DNA of 64,000 nucleotides from Okeania sp. SIO2B3 (GCF_010672525.1 NZ_JAAHGH010000005.1:1-64000); one strand, 5' to 3'; positions 19,213 through 29,206 are shown, counted from the stretch's first letter. Program-made: numbers and translations. The notes: generated by a model from the sequence alone, not told the origin.

Positions 19213-19860
19213 AATAAATATTTTTTGGTAGATATTTTGGTAAATTTACAAATTACCAAATGATAGTCATTTGGATTTTACAGCAGAGTGTGCTAAAAAG
19301 CTTTTGTCGGGATGGCTTTTTTCAGCATTAAAAACTGACAATTTTAACTTTCAGAACTTCAACAAAAGCACTATTTATAGGGGCAACTATAGAGGTATTT
19401 CCTGATCAAAAAACTCAAAATAATTGTCCCAAATTATCACTTAATTAGCAGTAGTGGATTGTTTCACCTAAAATAGTGCATTAGCTTTTTTCGTCACCCC
19501 ATCCCCCCATCACCCCATTTTCTAATGCAACATTTAAGATGAAACAGTCCAGTAGGGTGCGTTAATGAAATGTAACGCACCGAATTAGTATTTCCTTAAG
19601 TAATATTACTAGACCTACATATCTAACATAGTGTCGTGCGACGGATTGTTAAATACTTTTGATAGCATATATTTTAGCCGTAATAGCACACTCTACAATT
19701 ATGAACTATAGGTCTAGGAATAATTCACCTACTGTCACAAAAAATTCTATCCGTGCGCCCCTAGTGCAGGATGGCAGAAATAACTAACCAGTTACAAAAT
19801 CCTAAAAGCCTTACTAATCAATACTTTTGATTTTTGATTTTTGACTTCCGCGTAGCGCCC
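19213..19860. mobile_element. murD-glyS spacer with a long-TIR MITE (about 19453-19551)
   Basis: GGATTGTTTCACCTAAAAT leading to gtgcattag (19455-19483) is matched in inverse by ctaatgcaacatttaagatg leading to aaacagtcc (about 19522-19551). These 28-30 bp imperfect inverted ends surround about 40 bp of C-rich sequence. It is followed by agtagggtgcgttaatg, a block also seen near 47270. The remaining spacer holds no gene that I can support. Confidence 0.5.
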
Positions 19861-22020
19861 CTAACTTTTAACTATTTCTCCAAAATCTGCCAATACTCGT
19901 GCATTATTACGGAGTAAGCCTAATAAATTTAATCGATTCTGTTTAATTTTCGGGTCTGGGTCCATTACTAAAACACTTTCCGGCCCATCAAAGAAATTAC
20001 TTACAGTTGGGGCAATTTTTGCCAAACCATCTACTAATTGTTGATAATTTCTGGTTTTTTGAGATATTTTTGTTTGGGGAACTAAGTCAACTAAAGCATT
20101 ATAAAATGCTAATTCTGATTGACTTTTAAATAAGTTTAAATCCACATTTTTTTCAGGTGCAAGTTGTATTTTATCCAACTCACCTTGAGCAGCTAAACGA
20201 GTTGAACGGTTTACGGTTTCATAGATTTGGTCAAGCAGACCATTTTGCCGAATATTTTGCAAGAAAATTGCACGGTTCCGTACATCTAATAAATCTTTTA
20301 ATGCTCGTTCGGTATATTCAGAATCATTATTTCCTAACACCGCATTTACCAAATCATAATCAATATTTTTTTCCTCTTGTAAAATTGTTTTAATTCGCTG
20401 CAAAAAGAAGTCATATAATTGTGGCAATAACTCTGATTCTGCTTCTGGATAAAATTTCGTAAAATCTACAGCAATTTTTTCTAATAACTGATGTAAATTT
20501 ATCGACAAATCTGCTGACCAAGTAATATTAACCACCGCATTTGCTGCCCGACGTAAAGCGAAAGGGTCGGAGGAACCTGTGGGTAACATTCCTAGTCCAA
20601 AAATACTTACCAAAGTATCAAGTTTATCTGCCAAACTCACAACTTGACCGCTAATACTTTCCGGTAAAATATCTCCAGCACCTCTAGGCAAATAATGTTC
20701 AAAAATTGCCATTGCTACAGCTTCATTTTCCCCACAAGCACGAGCATATTTTTCTCCCATTATTCCCTGGAGTTCAGGAAATTCATAAACCATTTGAGTT
20801 ACTAAGTCAGCTTTGCAAAGTAGGGCTGCTCTTTCTATATTTTTGCTTTCTTCTTGACTTACTTTTAACTGTTCAGCTATTAACTTAGCTATATTAACAA
20901 TGCGTTCTACTTTTTTCCGCACCGAACCTAATTTAGCTTGGAATGTTACAGCTTCCAATTCAGGTAAATAACTTTCTAATGGTTGAGCTAAATCTGCCTT
21001 ATAGAAAAATTGTCCGTCAGCTAATCTAGCTCTAATTACTCGTTCGTTTCCTTTAGCAATAATCTCTGACTTTTCCGGGTCGCCATTAGAAATAGTAATA
21101 AAATATGGCAGTAATTCAACTTTGGATTTAGCAGTTTTTGTTGACTTCAAAACAGGAAAGTAACGTTGATGTGTAACCATAACCGTTGTTGTTACTTCCG
21201 AGGGCAAAATTAAAAACTCTTCATCAATTTTACCAACTACTGCTGTCGGCCATTCCACTAAATTTGTAACTTCTGCTAATAATTCGGTCGAAACTTCTGC
21301 TGTCCCTTTAACTTTTTTTGCTACAGTTTGTATTTGTTGTTCAATTTGACTCTTTCTTTGTTGAAAATCTACTTCTATATAAGCTTTTTTCAAGACTTCT
21401 ACATAATCTTTTGCCCGGTCAATTTCTATAGATTCAGGATGTAAAACTCGATGTCCGTATGATATACGACCAGAGGTAATTATCTCAGAGCCATTTTCTA
21501 AATTTATCGGCAATATTTCCCCATCTAATAATGTTACTAACCATCGAATAGGACGAGGAAATTTAATATCTCCATCTGCCCAACGCATGAATCTTTTACC
21601 TTCAAGTTTACTAATCCATTCAGGTACTAATTTGATGATAATTTCTGCTGTTTTTTTACCCTGAATTTTTTTATTGACGAAGACAAAATCACCTTTTTCA
21701 GTTGGGCGTATTTCTAGGTCTTTTAGTTCTATTTCTTGTTTTTTAGCAAAGCCTTCTGCTGCCTTTGTAGGTTTACCATCTTTAAAAGCTGCTTTTGCCG
21801 GAGGACCTTTAATTTCTTCTTCTCGGTCTGGTTGTTGAGTAGGTAAATTGTTGATAATAACAGCTAAACGTCTGGGTGTGGCATATATTTTAATCCCATC
21901 ATTTGTTAAGTATACCTCACTCAAAGCGGTAGGGATAAGTTTTTCCCACTGTGATATAGCTTCAGAGACAAAAGTTGCGGGTAATTCTTCTGTACCAATT
22001 TCTAATAAAAATGTCGGCAT
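19861..22020 (-). CDS. glyS: Glycyl-tRNA synthetase beta subunit
   Basis: This 719-residue subunit of the bacterial alpha2-beta2 glycyl-tRNA synthetase recognises tRNA-Gly. The N-terminus [18 protein letters not shown] is the family signature, and [40 protein letters not shown] and HQRYFPVL follow. The HD-like central part shows [20 protein letters not shown] and [13 protein letters not shown]. The anticodon-binding-like region is at the end. No glyQ gene is in the window, which is common where the two genes are unlinked. The start at 22020 is set by the conserved MPTFLLEIG. Confidence 0.97.
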   Translation of the reverse strand: MPTFLLEIGTEELPATFVSEAISQWEKLIPTALSEVYLTNDGIKIYATPRRLAVIINNLPTQQPDREEEIKGPPAKAAFKDGKPTKAAEGFAKKQEIELKDLEIRPTEKGDFVFVNKKIQGKKTAEIIIKLVPEWISKLEGKRFMRWADGDIKFPRPIRWLVTLLDGEILPINLENGSEIITSGRISYGHRVLHPESIEIDRAKDYVEVLKKAYIEVDFQQRKSQIEQQIQTVAKKVKGTAEVSTELLAEVTNLVEWPTAVVGKIDEEFLILPSEVTTTVMVTHQRYFPVLKSTKTAKSKVELLPYFITISNGDPEKSEIIAKGNERVIRARLADGQFFYKADLAQPLESYLPELEAVTFQAKLGSVRKKVERIVNIAKLIAEQLKVSQEESKNIERAALLCKADLVTQMVYEFPELQGIMGEKYARACGENEAVAMAIFEHYLPRGAGDILPESISGQVVSLADKLDTLVSIFGLGMLPTGSSDPFALRRAANAVVNITWSADLSINLHQLLEKIAVDFTKFYPEAESELLPQLYDFFLQRIKTILQEEKNIDYDLVNAVLGNNDSEYTERALKDLLDVRNRAIFLQNIRQNGLLDQIYETVNRSTRLAAQGELDKIQLAPEKNVDLNLFKSQSELAFYNALVDLVPQTKISQKTRNYQQLVDGLAKIAPTVSNFFDGPESVLVMDPDPKIKQNRLNLLGLLRNNARVLADFGEIVKS

Positions 22021-23110
22021 AGCAAAATATTGAAAGATTTGGATATTATCAGTTAATTACAACAGTTTACCTAAAAATTGGGTTTAAAGCTTTCCCCCTC
22101 TAATACCATCTCTCAAAAACTTTTCTACATTTTCTTGAGTAGGGGAGTAGGGGAGTTAGCGGAGCTTTGCGGAACGCAAACGGCTGTTTGCTTGCGCATA
22201 ACGATCATTAATATCATGTCCGGTTGAACAGTTATAAATAACGACACGACTGAGTTCTCAGGAGTCAACCCACCCGCGCGCCCCTCCCAAGAGGGGAGGG
22301 GAACGACCAAGTCAGGAGAAAAGAAACAAGAAAGAAGAAGGAAGAGGAGAAGAAGGAGAAAGTTTTTTTATCACTAATTATCCGGACATGATATAACACC
22401 CGTACAGAGAAGTAAACATAAGAATAATTAACATTAACTGGAGTGCTTAATTATCACCATGCGTCTGTGTTAATTAGTTAATAATTGAAGTGTCACTTAA
22501 GTTAAGCATTCTTTTTTCACGCTTGGTATAACACCAAATATCACACATCAAATTTAATTAATATCTGCTATTGTTTATACCATAATTAATATTCTACTAT
22601 AAGTTCGCAAATATGTTACATTGAGTTTAGTTAAGCTAATAATAAATAACTTATTAATCCAGCATATTCCTCTGGTAAAAATCAAAATTAAATCTTGTTT
22701 CTTTCTAAATATTTATCTTTCCGATCTTCCATTACTTATTCAGCGACTGTGGTAAGAGATTGAACTATTTTGTGTCTTAAGAGACAGACTTCTAACTTTA
22801 ACTTGACTCATCAATATTCATAACTCATATTTTTGAAGCCAAACACGGAACAATCCGAAATTGAATCAGGCAAACATGAAGAAGATACTCAAAGACTCAA
22901 ATATGTAGCTTCTACCTATTTAAAGAGTTTATTCTAATTCAATTCTCAGCAAATATTATCTACTCATTTAATTTTATCTCTTACTTTAGGGCTTATTAGG
23001 CTAAAATAAAATTTTATGACACTATCACTATATAGAGTTTCTCTTCAGGTGAAAGGCCATGATATTTGAATTACTCACTCAGATGTAACTTAAATTTTCC
23101 GATCATAAAT
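22021..23110. mobile_element. Long spacer with an R3 element (22211-22394)
   Basis: The R3 copy has perfect ATATCATGTCCGG and CCGGACATGATAT ends and the uninterrupted junction cactaattatccgg used to date the nested insertion at 4176. Before it lie an R5 fragment (ttgggtttaaagctttcccc, 22078-22097) and a GGAGCTTTGCGG palindrome (22161-22190). Between 22400 and 23110 the DNA is very AT-rich and I see no gene, RNA or ordered repeat. Confidence 0.55.
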
Positions 23111-23415
23111 GTTGAAAAAGGACTCCCATTATAATCGCACTTATTTAACGTTGAGACAGGGCGTATAAACTGCGCGGGAAACCGAGACAGATAGCCCATT
23201 ATAATTTCAAATAGAAAAATAATTGAGCAATACGCGCGCGCATTTTTGGCGTTATAATCATATCAATAGCCGTGTGCCCCACGGCAAAAGAAAAAGCTTG
23301 TGGAGATGGTCTGACGGGGGTGCAACTCAGTTTATTTGATTTGTTATCTAGTTAAGAATCTGTGAAACAAGAATCTCCCGTTATAATCACGATATTTAAC
23401 GGTGAGAGTGTCAAA
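23110..23415 (+). mobile_element. IS200/IS605-type right-end relics, possible guide-RNA region without tnpB
   Basis: Two similar terminal hairpin blocks occur: ctcccattataatcgcac followed by tatttaacgttgagac (about 23122-23157), and ctcccgttataatcacgat followed by atttaacggtgagagtgtca (about 23373-23411). The second ends in the GAG..GTGTCAA pattern seen at the other IS200/IS605 right ends in this window. About 215 bp of structured, more GC-rich sequence lies between. No TnpB or TnpA frame is attached. The assignment is by analogy with the ends at 26475, 26746 and 33571. Confidence 0.4.
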
Positions 23416-23556
23416 GAGATTCAATTATAATTATGTCCAAAGCCAAAAATTGGGTAACCTAAAGACATTCGTAATAATAATGCTTGCATAAGCAAAAATT
23501 ACCAGAGGTATATTCCTCTACCCCCGAAATACTCTAGCTTACTATAAAGTCACACT

Positions 23557-24342
23557 ATGACCACTTTCAATATGTACATGGCTGCCGCAACCAAAACTAA
23601 AAGCACTGATGTCTGCACTTATAGAGAGATTGCTAAATTGAACACATCAGCAATTATGGCTTGTGGGTTGACAATGACCTACCAATCTGGAAAACAGTCA
23701 TACCAGGTACTGAAGAATATTGACTTGACAGTAAACAAAGGTGATGTCCAGTTATTGATGGGACCATCTGGTTCTGGTAAAACTACTTTACTGTCAATCT
23801 TAGCAGGATTGTTAACACCTACATCTGGTAGAGTCTGTATACTGGGACAAGAAATTACGAAAATGTCCAGAAGCCAACTAGCCAAGTTTAGACTTAAGAA
23901 TATCGGCTTTATTTTTCAGGGGTTTAACTTGTTCCCTGCATTGACGGCGAGAGAAAATATAGAAGTGGCTCTTAATATGAAGGGTATCAAGGGTAAGGCC
24001 GCAAAACATGAAGCTCAGGTACTTTTAGAGCAAGTAGGACTAGCGCCCCAGGCCAAGTTACATCCAAGAGATTTGTCTGGTGGCCAAAAACAAAGAGTGG
24101 CGATCGCCCGCGCACTATGTGGCAGTCCTAGAGTTATTATGGCCGATGAACCAACAGCAGCATTAGATTCCCACAGTGGTCATACAGTTATTGAGTTACT
24201 GCGTCGTCTTGCTAAAGAAGGTGGTTGTACAGTATTAATGGTAACTCACGATCCTAGAATAGTAAGTTCTGCTGATAGAGTAGTTTATCTTGAAGATGGG
24301 GTTGTGCAGGAAAACAAACAACTATCAGATAATATTTTGTAA
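23557..24342 (+). CDS. ABC transporter ATP-binding protein (DevA/MacB-LolD type)
   Basis: This 261-residue ATPase has Walker A GPSGSGKTTLL (about residues 69-79), Q-loop FIFQGFNLFP, signature LSGGQKQRVAIARAL, Walker B VIMADEPTAALD and the H-loop VTHD. The sequence type (NIGFIFQGFNLFPALTARENIE) is that of MacB/LolD/DevA exporters of lipids, glycolipids or peptides. The N-terminal 33 residues before MACGLTMTYQSGKQ look non-conserved, and an internal start at 23656 is possible. No permease or membrane-fusion partner lies nearby, so it is an orphan whose partners must be elsewhere. A good terminator follows. Confidence 0.9.
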   Translation: MTTFNMYMAAATKTKSTDVCTYREIAKLNTSAIMACGLTMTYQSGKQSYQVLKNIDLTVNKGDVQLLMGPSGSGKTTLLSILAGLLTPTSGRVCILGQEITKMSRSQLAKFRLKNIGFIFQGFNLFPALTARENIEVALNMKGIKGKAAKHEAQVLLEQVGLAPQAKLHPRDLSGGQKQRVAIARALCGSPRVIMADEPTAALDSHSGHTVIELLRRLAKEGGCTVLMVTHDPRIVSSADRVVYLEDGVVQENKQLSDNIL

Positions 24343-24378
24343 TTTTAGTAATATGTTTACATCTAAAATTTTTGTAAC

Positions 24379-24420
24379 TTCCCAGATATTAATCTAAGTC
24401 TGGGAATTTATTTTTTTTTG
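24379..24420 (+). terminator. Rho-independent terminator of the ABC ATPase gene
   Basis: TTCCCAGA (24379-24386) pairs with TCTGGGAA (24399-24406) around a 12-base loop and is followed by tttatttttttttg. It lies 36 bases after the stop codon. Confidence 0.75.
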
Positions 24421-24467
24421 TTTACCTTTCTTTTTCTTTGTTTTTATTGGCTACTTCTGTATTGTTT

Positions 24468-25511
24468 TTATTTAATTGTAAAATTTGTTCCTCGATAACA
24501 CCCTTGAAAAGAAGTTAAATTAGTATTAGTAAATTGCTCAAGCTTAGTTACTAATGAAGCAGTACTAGGATGATGGTGAAATTTATCCCATTGATAAGCA
24601 AATTTACCAAGATAACGACCTGTCCCTTGATAACTAAACTCTTCTATAGGTATCTCAGAAATACCGGAAATTTCTTGGTCATGGTACCCATTAATAATTA
24701 CTTTCTCTAATTTAACTTCTTTAGCCAAACTAACATTCCAATTTACAGGTTCGTAGGAAGAGAGAACTAAAATTACAGGTTTATTTTTTCGTTCTATTTT
24801 GACATTAATAGTGCCTGTAGGATGATATCCACCACGATGATCTGAGCGTGCTTCATAGACACCTACTAGGTGTAACTCCTTCTCTCCATTAGAGGTATTA
24901 AAAAAAGATGAAAAATCATTACTACCTCCAACACCACAAGCAACGCTATTAACTACTGTTGTAGAAACTTTATTTTGATTAGCTTGCGGTTGAAATCTTG
25001 ACCTCATTAATAACCAGCTACCAAAAGTAATACTAGCTATTAAAACACTGGCAGTTATAACAATTAAAGATTTAATATTTTGGTCAAATAAATTTATTCT
25101 CAGTCGTGTCTTTGGAGAATAATTAAAATTTTGACTAAAGTCAGAAACTATATCTACTTTTTCATCTAGACAAGCTAATAAATTTAAACTTTCTGGTTGT
25201 TCTAACATAGTAGAAACAATTTTTGCTGTTCCTATATATAGATTTCTATTTTTTCTATCTAAAATTAACCAATATTTATCAGTTTCATTTAACTGATAAT
25301 CTTTTACTTCAGAATTTACCAGAGGATGCTGAATAAAAATTTGCCAAGCAACACTAATACCAGCACCGATATTTTTACCGTCACTATACATAACTTGGTC
25401 AATTTCTGGTTCCCAGTGAAAAGCTACCCAGGGATGGTTAGAGTCATATCCTAATGACTTTTCTAACTGTGGGTGGGCTGTAAAATTTAAGAGTTTCACT
25501 AGATTAGACAT
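24468..25511 (-). CDS. Single-pass membrane protein of unknown function
   Basis: This 347-residue protein has a cytoplasmic-type N-terminal part of about 145 residues (MSNLVKLLNFTAHPQLEKSL, with HPWVAFHWEPEIDQVMY), one membrane helix (about SLIVITASVLIASITFGSWL) and an exposed C-terminal part of about 175 residues. That part contains KELHLVGVYEARSDHRGGYH, PVILVLSSYEPVNW and a final CYRGTNFTIK. I do not recognise it as a named family. The C-terminal part, with a GVYE start and LSSYEPVNW core, looks like a beta-sandwich domain. It is convergent with the ABC ATPase and sits at the edge of the decayed 25.5-29 kb region. Confidence 0.6.
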   Translation of the reverse strand: MSNLVKLLNFTAHPQLEKSLGYDSNHPWVAFHWEPEIDQVMYSDGKNIGAGISVAWQIFIQHPLVNSEVKDYQLNETDKYWLILDRKNRNLYIGTAKIVSTMLEQPESLNLLACLDEKVDIVSDFSQNFNYSPKTRLRINLFDQNIKSLIVITASVLIASITFGSWLLMRSRFQPQANQNKVSTTVVNSVACGVGGSNDFSSFFNTSNGEKELHLVGVYEARSDHRGGYHPTGTINVKIERKNKPVILVLSSYEPVNWNVSLAKEVKLEKVIINGYHDQEISGISEIPIEEFSYQGTGRYLGKFAYQWDKFHHHPSTASLVTKLEQFTNTNLTSFQGCYRGTNFTIK

Positions 25512-25696
25512 ACATCAGTTTCCAACTTGATGAACTAAAGTTCTTATTTATTTTGGTTGAGGGAGTAGGGAGTAGGAGAATAATTTAGCCACTTTAGTCT
25601 ATATATTCGATAAAACCTTTCTATTGGCCCACGCTCTTTCCCCATGAGCTTGTCTTGCCATTTTAGGACGTTCTGGGCTGGCTGGCATCATCGATG

Positions 25697-25787
25697 TCCA
25701 TTACCTTTGATTATTGATGATTTTCCAGAACTGACAGAAGAAGATATTAGAGGTAAAGTTTCTCTAAATTTTGGGCAAAAAAAATAA
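25697..25787 (+). pseudogene. C-terminal scrap resembling a DUF433 antitoxin
   Basis: In frame with a TAA at 25785-25787 the sequence reads PLPLIIDDFPELTEEDIRGK and nine more residues. DDFPELTEEDI resembles the last helix of DUF433-type antitoxins. Nothing upstream keeps the frame. The assignment rests on one short motif. Confidence 0.3.
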
Positions 25788-25850
25788 ATCATAAATTTAC
25801 TTCTCTAAGCGTCTAATTAATGGAACCAAAAAAATAAAAGGAGAAATACA

Positions 25851-26003
25851 ATGCCAATACAGCATTTTATTGGAAGCCCAAATTACCGTGGGGCAATGCC
25901 TTGGAAAACACTCCTCTTCGTAAGAAGAGGGCGACAAAACTTTTTTTCAACAAGGAAAGGAGAAGGCGGTTCAAATTTTGCCAGTAGCAAACGCCTTCCC
26001 TGA
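25851..26003 (+). other. 50-codon ORF with a good ribosome-binding site
   Basis: AAAGGAGAAATACA precedes the ATG at 25851, and the frame (MPIQHFIGSPNYRGAMPWKT, then 30 residues) ends at TGA 26001-26003. The last 20 codons lie in a gagaaggcg repeat that also occurs after the gene at 28742, so the C-terminus is repeat-derived. It may be the remnant of a longer gene. Function unknown. Confidence 0.3.
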
Positions 26004-26004
26004 A

Positions 26005-26475
26005 TTTTCTCAATTAAAACAGACTAATATTTAATTTACCGAAAAATTGGGTTTAAAGCCTCCCCCTAAAAGGGGGACTTTATGTTATTATGGAAACAGC
26101 GGAAAGGTATTCAACCGCTCTAAAAACCTATAGCTACTTAACTGTAGCGTTTGCACCTTGAAAAGTAGAGTTATGGAGTTTTGTACATTAATGCTTGTAC
26201 ATAGAAAAACTCTAAGCAACAAGTATCAGAGAACCAAAGTTTTTTTTAAGGTTTGAACTGTACCGTAGGGCATACGGGAACGGGATCTTGATAGCGCAGC
26301 TCCTCTGAAAGAGGCAATAGAGCAAACGCGCAGGCGTGAGAACCATCTCTGGACTAGATGCTGCAAGGTGTTTAGTTTAAGTGGACTCATTGTTGGCGTA
26401 GCCTTGCGGAGCGCAAACCAAGAATCCTGGTTTCAGGAGAATCTCCGCGCCTTTAGGCCGGAGAGTATGTCAAAG
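26005..26475 (+). mobile_element. IS200/IS605 right-end relic with possible guide-RNA scaffold
   Basis: About 26230-26475 is a GC-richer, hairpin-rich stretch ending in ctccgcgcctttaggccgga and gagtatgtcaaa, the usual form of a cyanobacterial IS605-family right end that in intact elements closes the TnpB guide RNA. No TnpB codons are recognisable upstream. An R5 block (gaaaaattgggtttaaagcc, about 26041-26060) precedes it. The element interrupts a copy of the ispH 3' flank: the homologous flank is at 26004-26038 and continues at 26477. Confidence 0.5.
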
Positions 26476-26476
26476 T

Positions 26477-26745
26477 AACTAACTTCATCTCCAAAATTTT
26501 ATTACAGCGGTTTTCAAGTTGATGAACCACATCTTCACAAACAAAACCTTGTAGGGACGTTCCATGGAACGTCCCTACTGTGGTCTACCCAAATGAAAAC
26601 CGCTGTAATAGTATCTTCAACGGCTTTATATGGAGTCGAAGCACTAGAAGTCACACTAACAACTACCTGACTTTCAGGCAACCAACCCTGTGATATTTTT
26701 ACCTCACTTCCTAAAGGTTTATGTTCAATTCTATACTTATTTGAC
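26477..26745 (-). pseudogene. Duplicated 3' end of ispH, interrupted by a MITE
   Basis: The minus strand reads [20 protein letters not shown] and LPESQVVVSVTSSASTPYKA, then VEDTI. This is about 75 percent identical by eye to the end of the intact ispH at 29465. After VEDTI a 105-bp MITE is inserted, and the remainder [10 protein letters not shown] follows in 26477-26502. Only about 50 codons survive. Both sides are bounded by IS605-type right ends facing each other. Confidence 0.8.
26503..26607. mobile_element. 105-bp MITE with TACAGCGGTTTTCA ends and a central palindrome
   Basis: TACAGCGGTTTTCA at 26503 is inverted as TGAAAACCGCTGTA ending at 26607. The middle holds a perfect palindrome, gtagggacgttcca/tggaacgtccctac. 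Comparison with the intact ispH shows that the element sits between VEDT and NKIL codons. The TA at each edge suggests IS630/Tc1-type mobilisation (inference). Confidence 0.65.
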
Positions 26746-26950
26746 ATCCTCTCCGGCCTAAAGGCACGGAGGTTCCTACTGAGTCGTAGCTCTTCGGCGG
26801 GTTGACGCTTCTTAGGCTGCTGCTACTTTGACAGTAGTCTTATGCTTGCCTCCACGTCCGCGCACGAGTTTCCGCAATTCGTAGCTCCTCCGGAGGAGGC
26901 GTGCCCCCGGCAACTTTTAGTACTATAGCATATATTCAATTTACTTGCAA
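26746..26950 (-). mobile_element. IS200/IS605 right end with the last codons of tnpB
   Basis: The minus strand from about 26880 reads LRKLVRGRGGKHKTTVKVAA and stops at TAA 26812-26814. This is typical of the tail of cyanobacterial TnpB proteins. It is followed by the right-end hairpin (cctccgtgcctttaggccgg, agaggatgtca) up to 26746. The body of tnpB is missing, and a palindromic ctcctccggaggag repeat stands at about 26893-26906. The element points into the ispH fragment. Confidence 0.6.
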
Positions 26951-27088
26951 ATAAAAAGTCGCCCGCTTATGGGCGAGGCTTTAAACCCAATTTTTCGGTA
27001 AAGAAACCTGATTTTTAGGACAAATGGTTGTTTTGATAACAGATATCTAGGAAAAAACCGGGTTTCTGGGTTTGTCCGCTAAGATTAT

Positions 27089-28350
27089 CTATTTATGAGG
27101 TAAAAGGTTGGCAAAACTTTCCAAAGAATCAATTAAAACTGCTGTTTTAGTTAACTGTTTGAGTGACTGAATATTATCAATTTGATTAACAGCATCCACA
27201 ATATTTGTAGGTACATTTTCAAACCTAGTTTCTAACACTGTGATGATTGATTCTCTTGTAGATTTGAGTTCTCCTTTCTCTATACCAATTTATTCAATAC
27301 TGGTAATATAAGGCATCTTTTTTTCCTCCTCATAGTTATATACTTCTGTTTGAAATTGTCTTTTCAATTCCTCTGGTAAAATCATCATCCAGTCTATTAA
27401 TCTGAACAACTGAATCACCATTTCTCTACTATAATCCCTCTCATATAGTAAACGCACTAAAGTCAATTTACTTTCCAATCTAATGAGAGGAGCTTTCCGA
27501 GTTTCCTTGCTTTTTAAGTAAGCCATAATAACCACAGAAAAAGGATTATTACTTTCAGCTAATAATTCCCAATTTTTCTCATAGTTTAATAATTTAACCA
27601 TAGGAAATTTCAATTTTAATTGACAACCCCAACGACTATAACTATGTTTTCTAGGTCGCCATTTTTTCTTTTCATCTCCCAACACAGCTAAACTCACCAA
27701 AAAATAAAGGTTGAAAGCCTCTCCTTTCAAGGATAAAAAAAGAAAAAAATTACTTTTAAGCAATCCTCTTCTTTTTAAGAATAGGTAATGATTAATTATT
27801 AATGATTAATTATTAATTATTGAAGACTTCTGTATTTTTCAACCGATATTTATCATAGATGCGGTGTAAGCATTCAGCTATTAGCTGTCAGCTCTCAGCT
27901 CTGATGAGGAGGTTTAAATGAATATAGACTTTACAGCCGACTTTGGTAGTAAGTATAAATTCTGTCTAAATTAGTAAAGCTTTTATCTAAAACTAAAAGC
28001 AATAGCTGATAGCCGATAGCTGACGGCTGAATGCTTACGATTCGGTAATGATAAACATACATTCTTTCAGCAAAATTACTTTCATATTGCCCTTGTATTT
28101 CTGTGTGAATCAAAATCACAGTTTCTTGACTATTTTTTAGCCATACCTTAACTAATTTATCAGCTAAACGTTTGCCTAAATTAGCATCTTGAACAATTTG
28201 TTGAAACTCTTTATCCAAAGTTTCATAACCTTTTTCCCAATCAATTTCTTGATAAGTATGAGGAAAAAAGAAAGCCATAAATTATGGAAAGTAAACATCT
28301 AATGCTTCTTTCCAAGGACTATCATATTCTCCTTGAGTTTGGTGTTCCAT
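27089..28350 (-). pseudogene. Rpn/PD-(D/E)XK nuclease-family (transposase-like) gene, decayed
   Basis: From the ATG at 28350 the frame reads MEHQTQGEYDSPWKEALDVY, meets an in-frame TAA, then FMAFFFPHTYQEIDWEKGYE, LADKLVKVW and TVILIHTEIQGQYESNFAER. An R6 element (27866-28038) interrupts it after HYRI. IYDKYR resumes, an R5/AT-rich insertion follows, and the gene continues with SLAVLGDEKKKWRPRKHSYS to SIE. A second in-frame TAA at 27290 separates the last 66 codons (IGIEKGELKSTRESIITVLE to LLPHK, stop at 27089). The content is that of the Rpn recombination-promoting nuclease family, often broken in cyanobacteria. It is clearly non-functional. Confidence 0.75.
27866..28038. mobile_element. R6 element, 173 bp, with an 8-bp target duplication
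   Basis: GTAAGCATTCAGCTATTAGC at 27866 is inverted at the other end as ggctgaatgcttac, ending at 28038. It is flanked by gatgcggt (27858-27865) and gattcggt (28039-28046), one mismatch. Removing it restores HYRIYDKY codons of the Rpn gene. Related ends are at 2716-2753, 13993-14080 and 47951-48003. Confidence 0.7.
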
Positions 28351-28351
28351 A

Positions 28352-28573
28352 TCAAAATAAAAATTGTAGTTTTAAGCTACTCATCAACTCTGCAATAATG
28401 AGAAGATTTTTCCTAGTTTCCTGACTTTTTAAATAACCCATAATAATAACAGGAAAGAGATTATTATTTTCTGCCAATAATCCCCAATTTTCCTCATAGT
28501 CTAATAATTTAACCACAGGAAATTCTGAAGTATAAGGAGCAGATTCAGATGGAAAGTACAAAGGAATTGACAT
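28352..28573 (-). pseudogene. Middle fragment of a second Rpn-family gene
   Basis: The 73-residue frame contains FPVVKLLDYEENWGLLAENN followed by LFPVIIMGYLKSQETRKN. This is homologous to FPMVKLLNYEKNWELLAESN ... VVIMAYLKSKETRK in the neighbouring pseudogene. Neither end of the gene is present, so it is the remnant of a paralogue lying head to tail with the first. Confidence 0.65.
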
Positions 28574-28741
28574 TTATCGGTAATTTGTGGTATATGTAGC
28601 GCCATACAGAATATTGTACTGCAACTGCAAGACAATTCTAAGTTGGACCTCACTTGTTCTAACCTACATTAACTTGCCCTCAAGTGAAAAGATGGCTGAG
28701 TTAAAGCCTAGTCAACTTAAACATTCCTCAAGGAGTAAAAA

Positions 28742-29206
28742 ATGATACGTGCAATAATTATTTTTCTTGTTTCAATATTGTTAATTTCCTCTCCCGTGAG
28801 AGCGGCCGAGACTAATGCTGCGGATATTAGTGGTGAGTGGATAGGAACATGGACTAGCCTAAATTCACCCACTTATAATGGTGTAATAGAAATGTACATT
28901 AATAATGAAGGAAACAATGTGGACGGCATCTCGGTGATAGGCAACACAAAGTGTTTCCCGGAGCGAGTTTTCAAAGGTAATTTGTCAGGTAAATACAACA
29001 ACTTTATAGAGTTTAAATTAGCTCCTGTAGAAAACCCAGAAGATTCTTTTGCTGAAAACTGGGGAGCCATAAATAGGTCTCGCAATGCTATTAGTGTGGT
29101 CTATAGCTTTGACAAGCCTAACTCTGAATGTTATGGAGATGTTGGTACAATGTTCATCTCTAAGATTCAACCCTATTCTAGTATTCAGGGAATTACGAAG
29201 AAATAA
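28742..29206 (+). CDS. Small secreted protein of unknown function
   Basis: The 154-residue product has a clear signal peptide (MIRAIIIFLVSILLISSPVR, cut after AAE or nearby). The mature part begins with DISGEWIGTWTSLNSPTYNG and continues in alternating beta-type segments with VIEMYINNEG, GNTKCFPERVFKGNLSGKY and CYGDVGTMFISK. The SGEW.GTW start and two cysteines resemble small lipocalin-like or extracytoplasmic beta-barrel proteins, but I do not recognise the family. An AAGGAG sequence lies nine bases before the ATG. It is the only intact gene in the decayed 25.5-29.4 kb stretch. Confidence 0.7.
   Translation: MIRAIIIFLVSILLISSPVRAAETNAADISGEWIGTWTSLNSPTYNGVIEMYINNEGNNVDGISVIGNTKCFPERVFKGNLSGKYNNFIEFKLAPVENPEDSFAENWGAINRSRNAISVVYSFDKPNSECYGDVGTMFISKIQPYSSIQGITKK

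Noticed and set aside
22125-22310. Minus-strand 61-residue frame after glyS
   Set aside because: It runs through an R3 element and palindromic repeats, with no conserved content.
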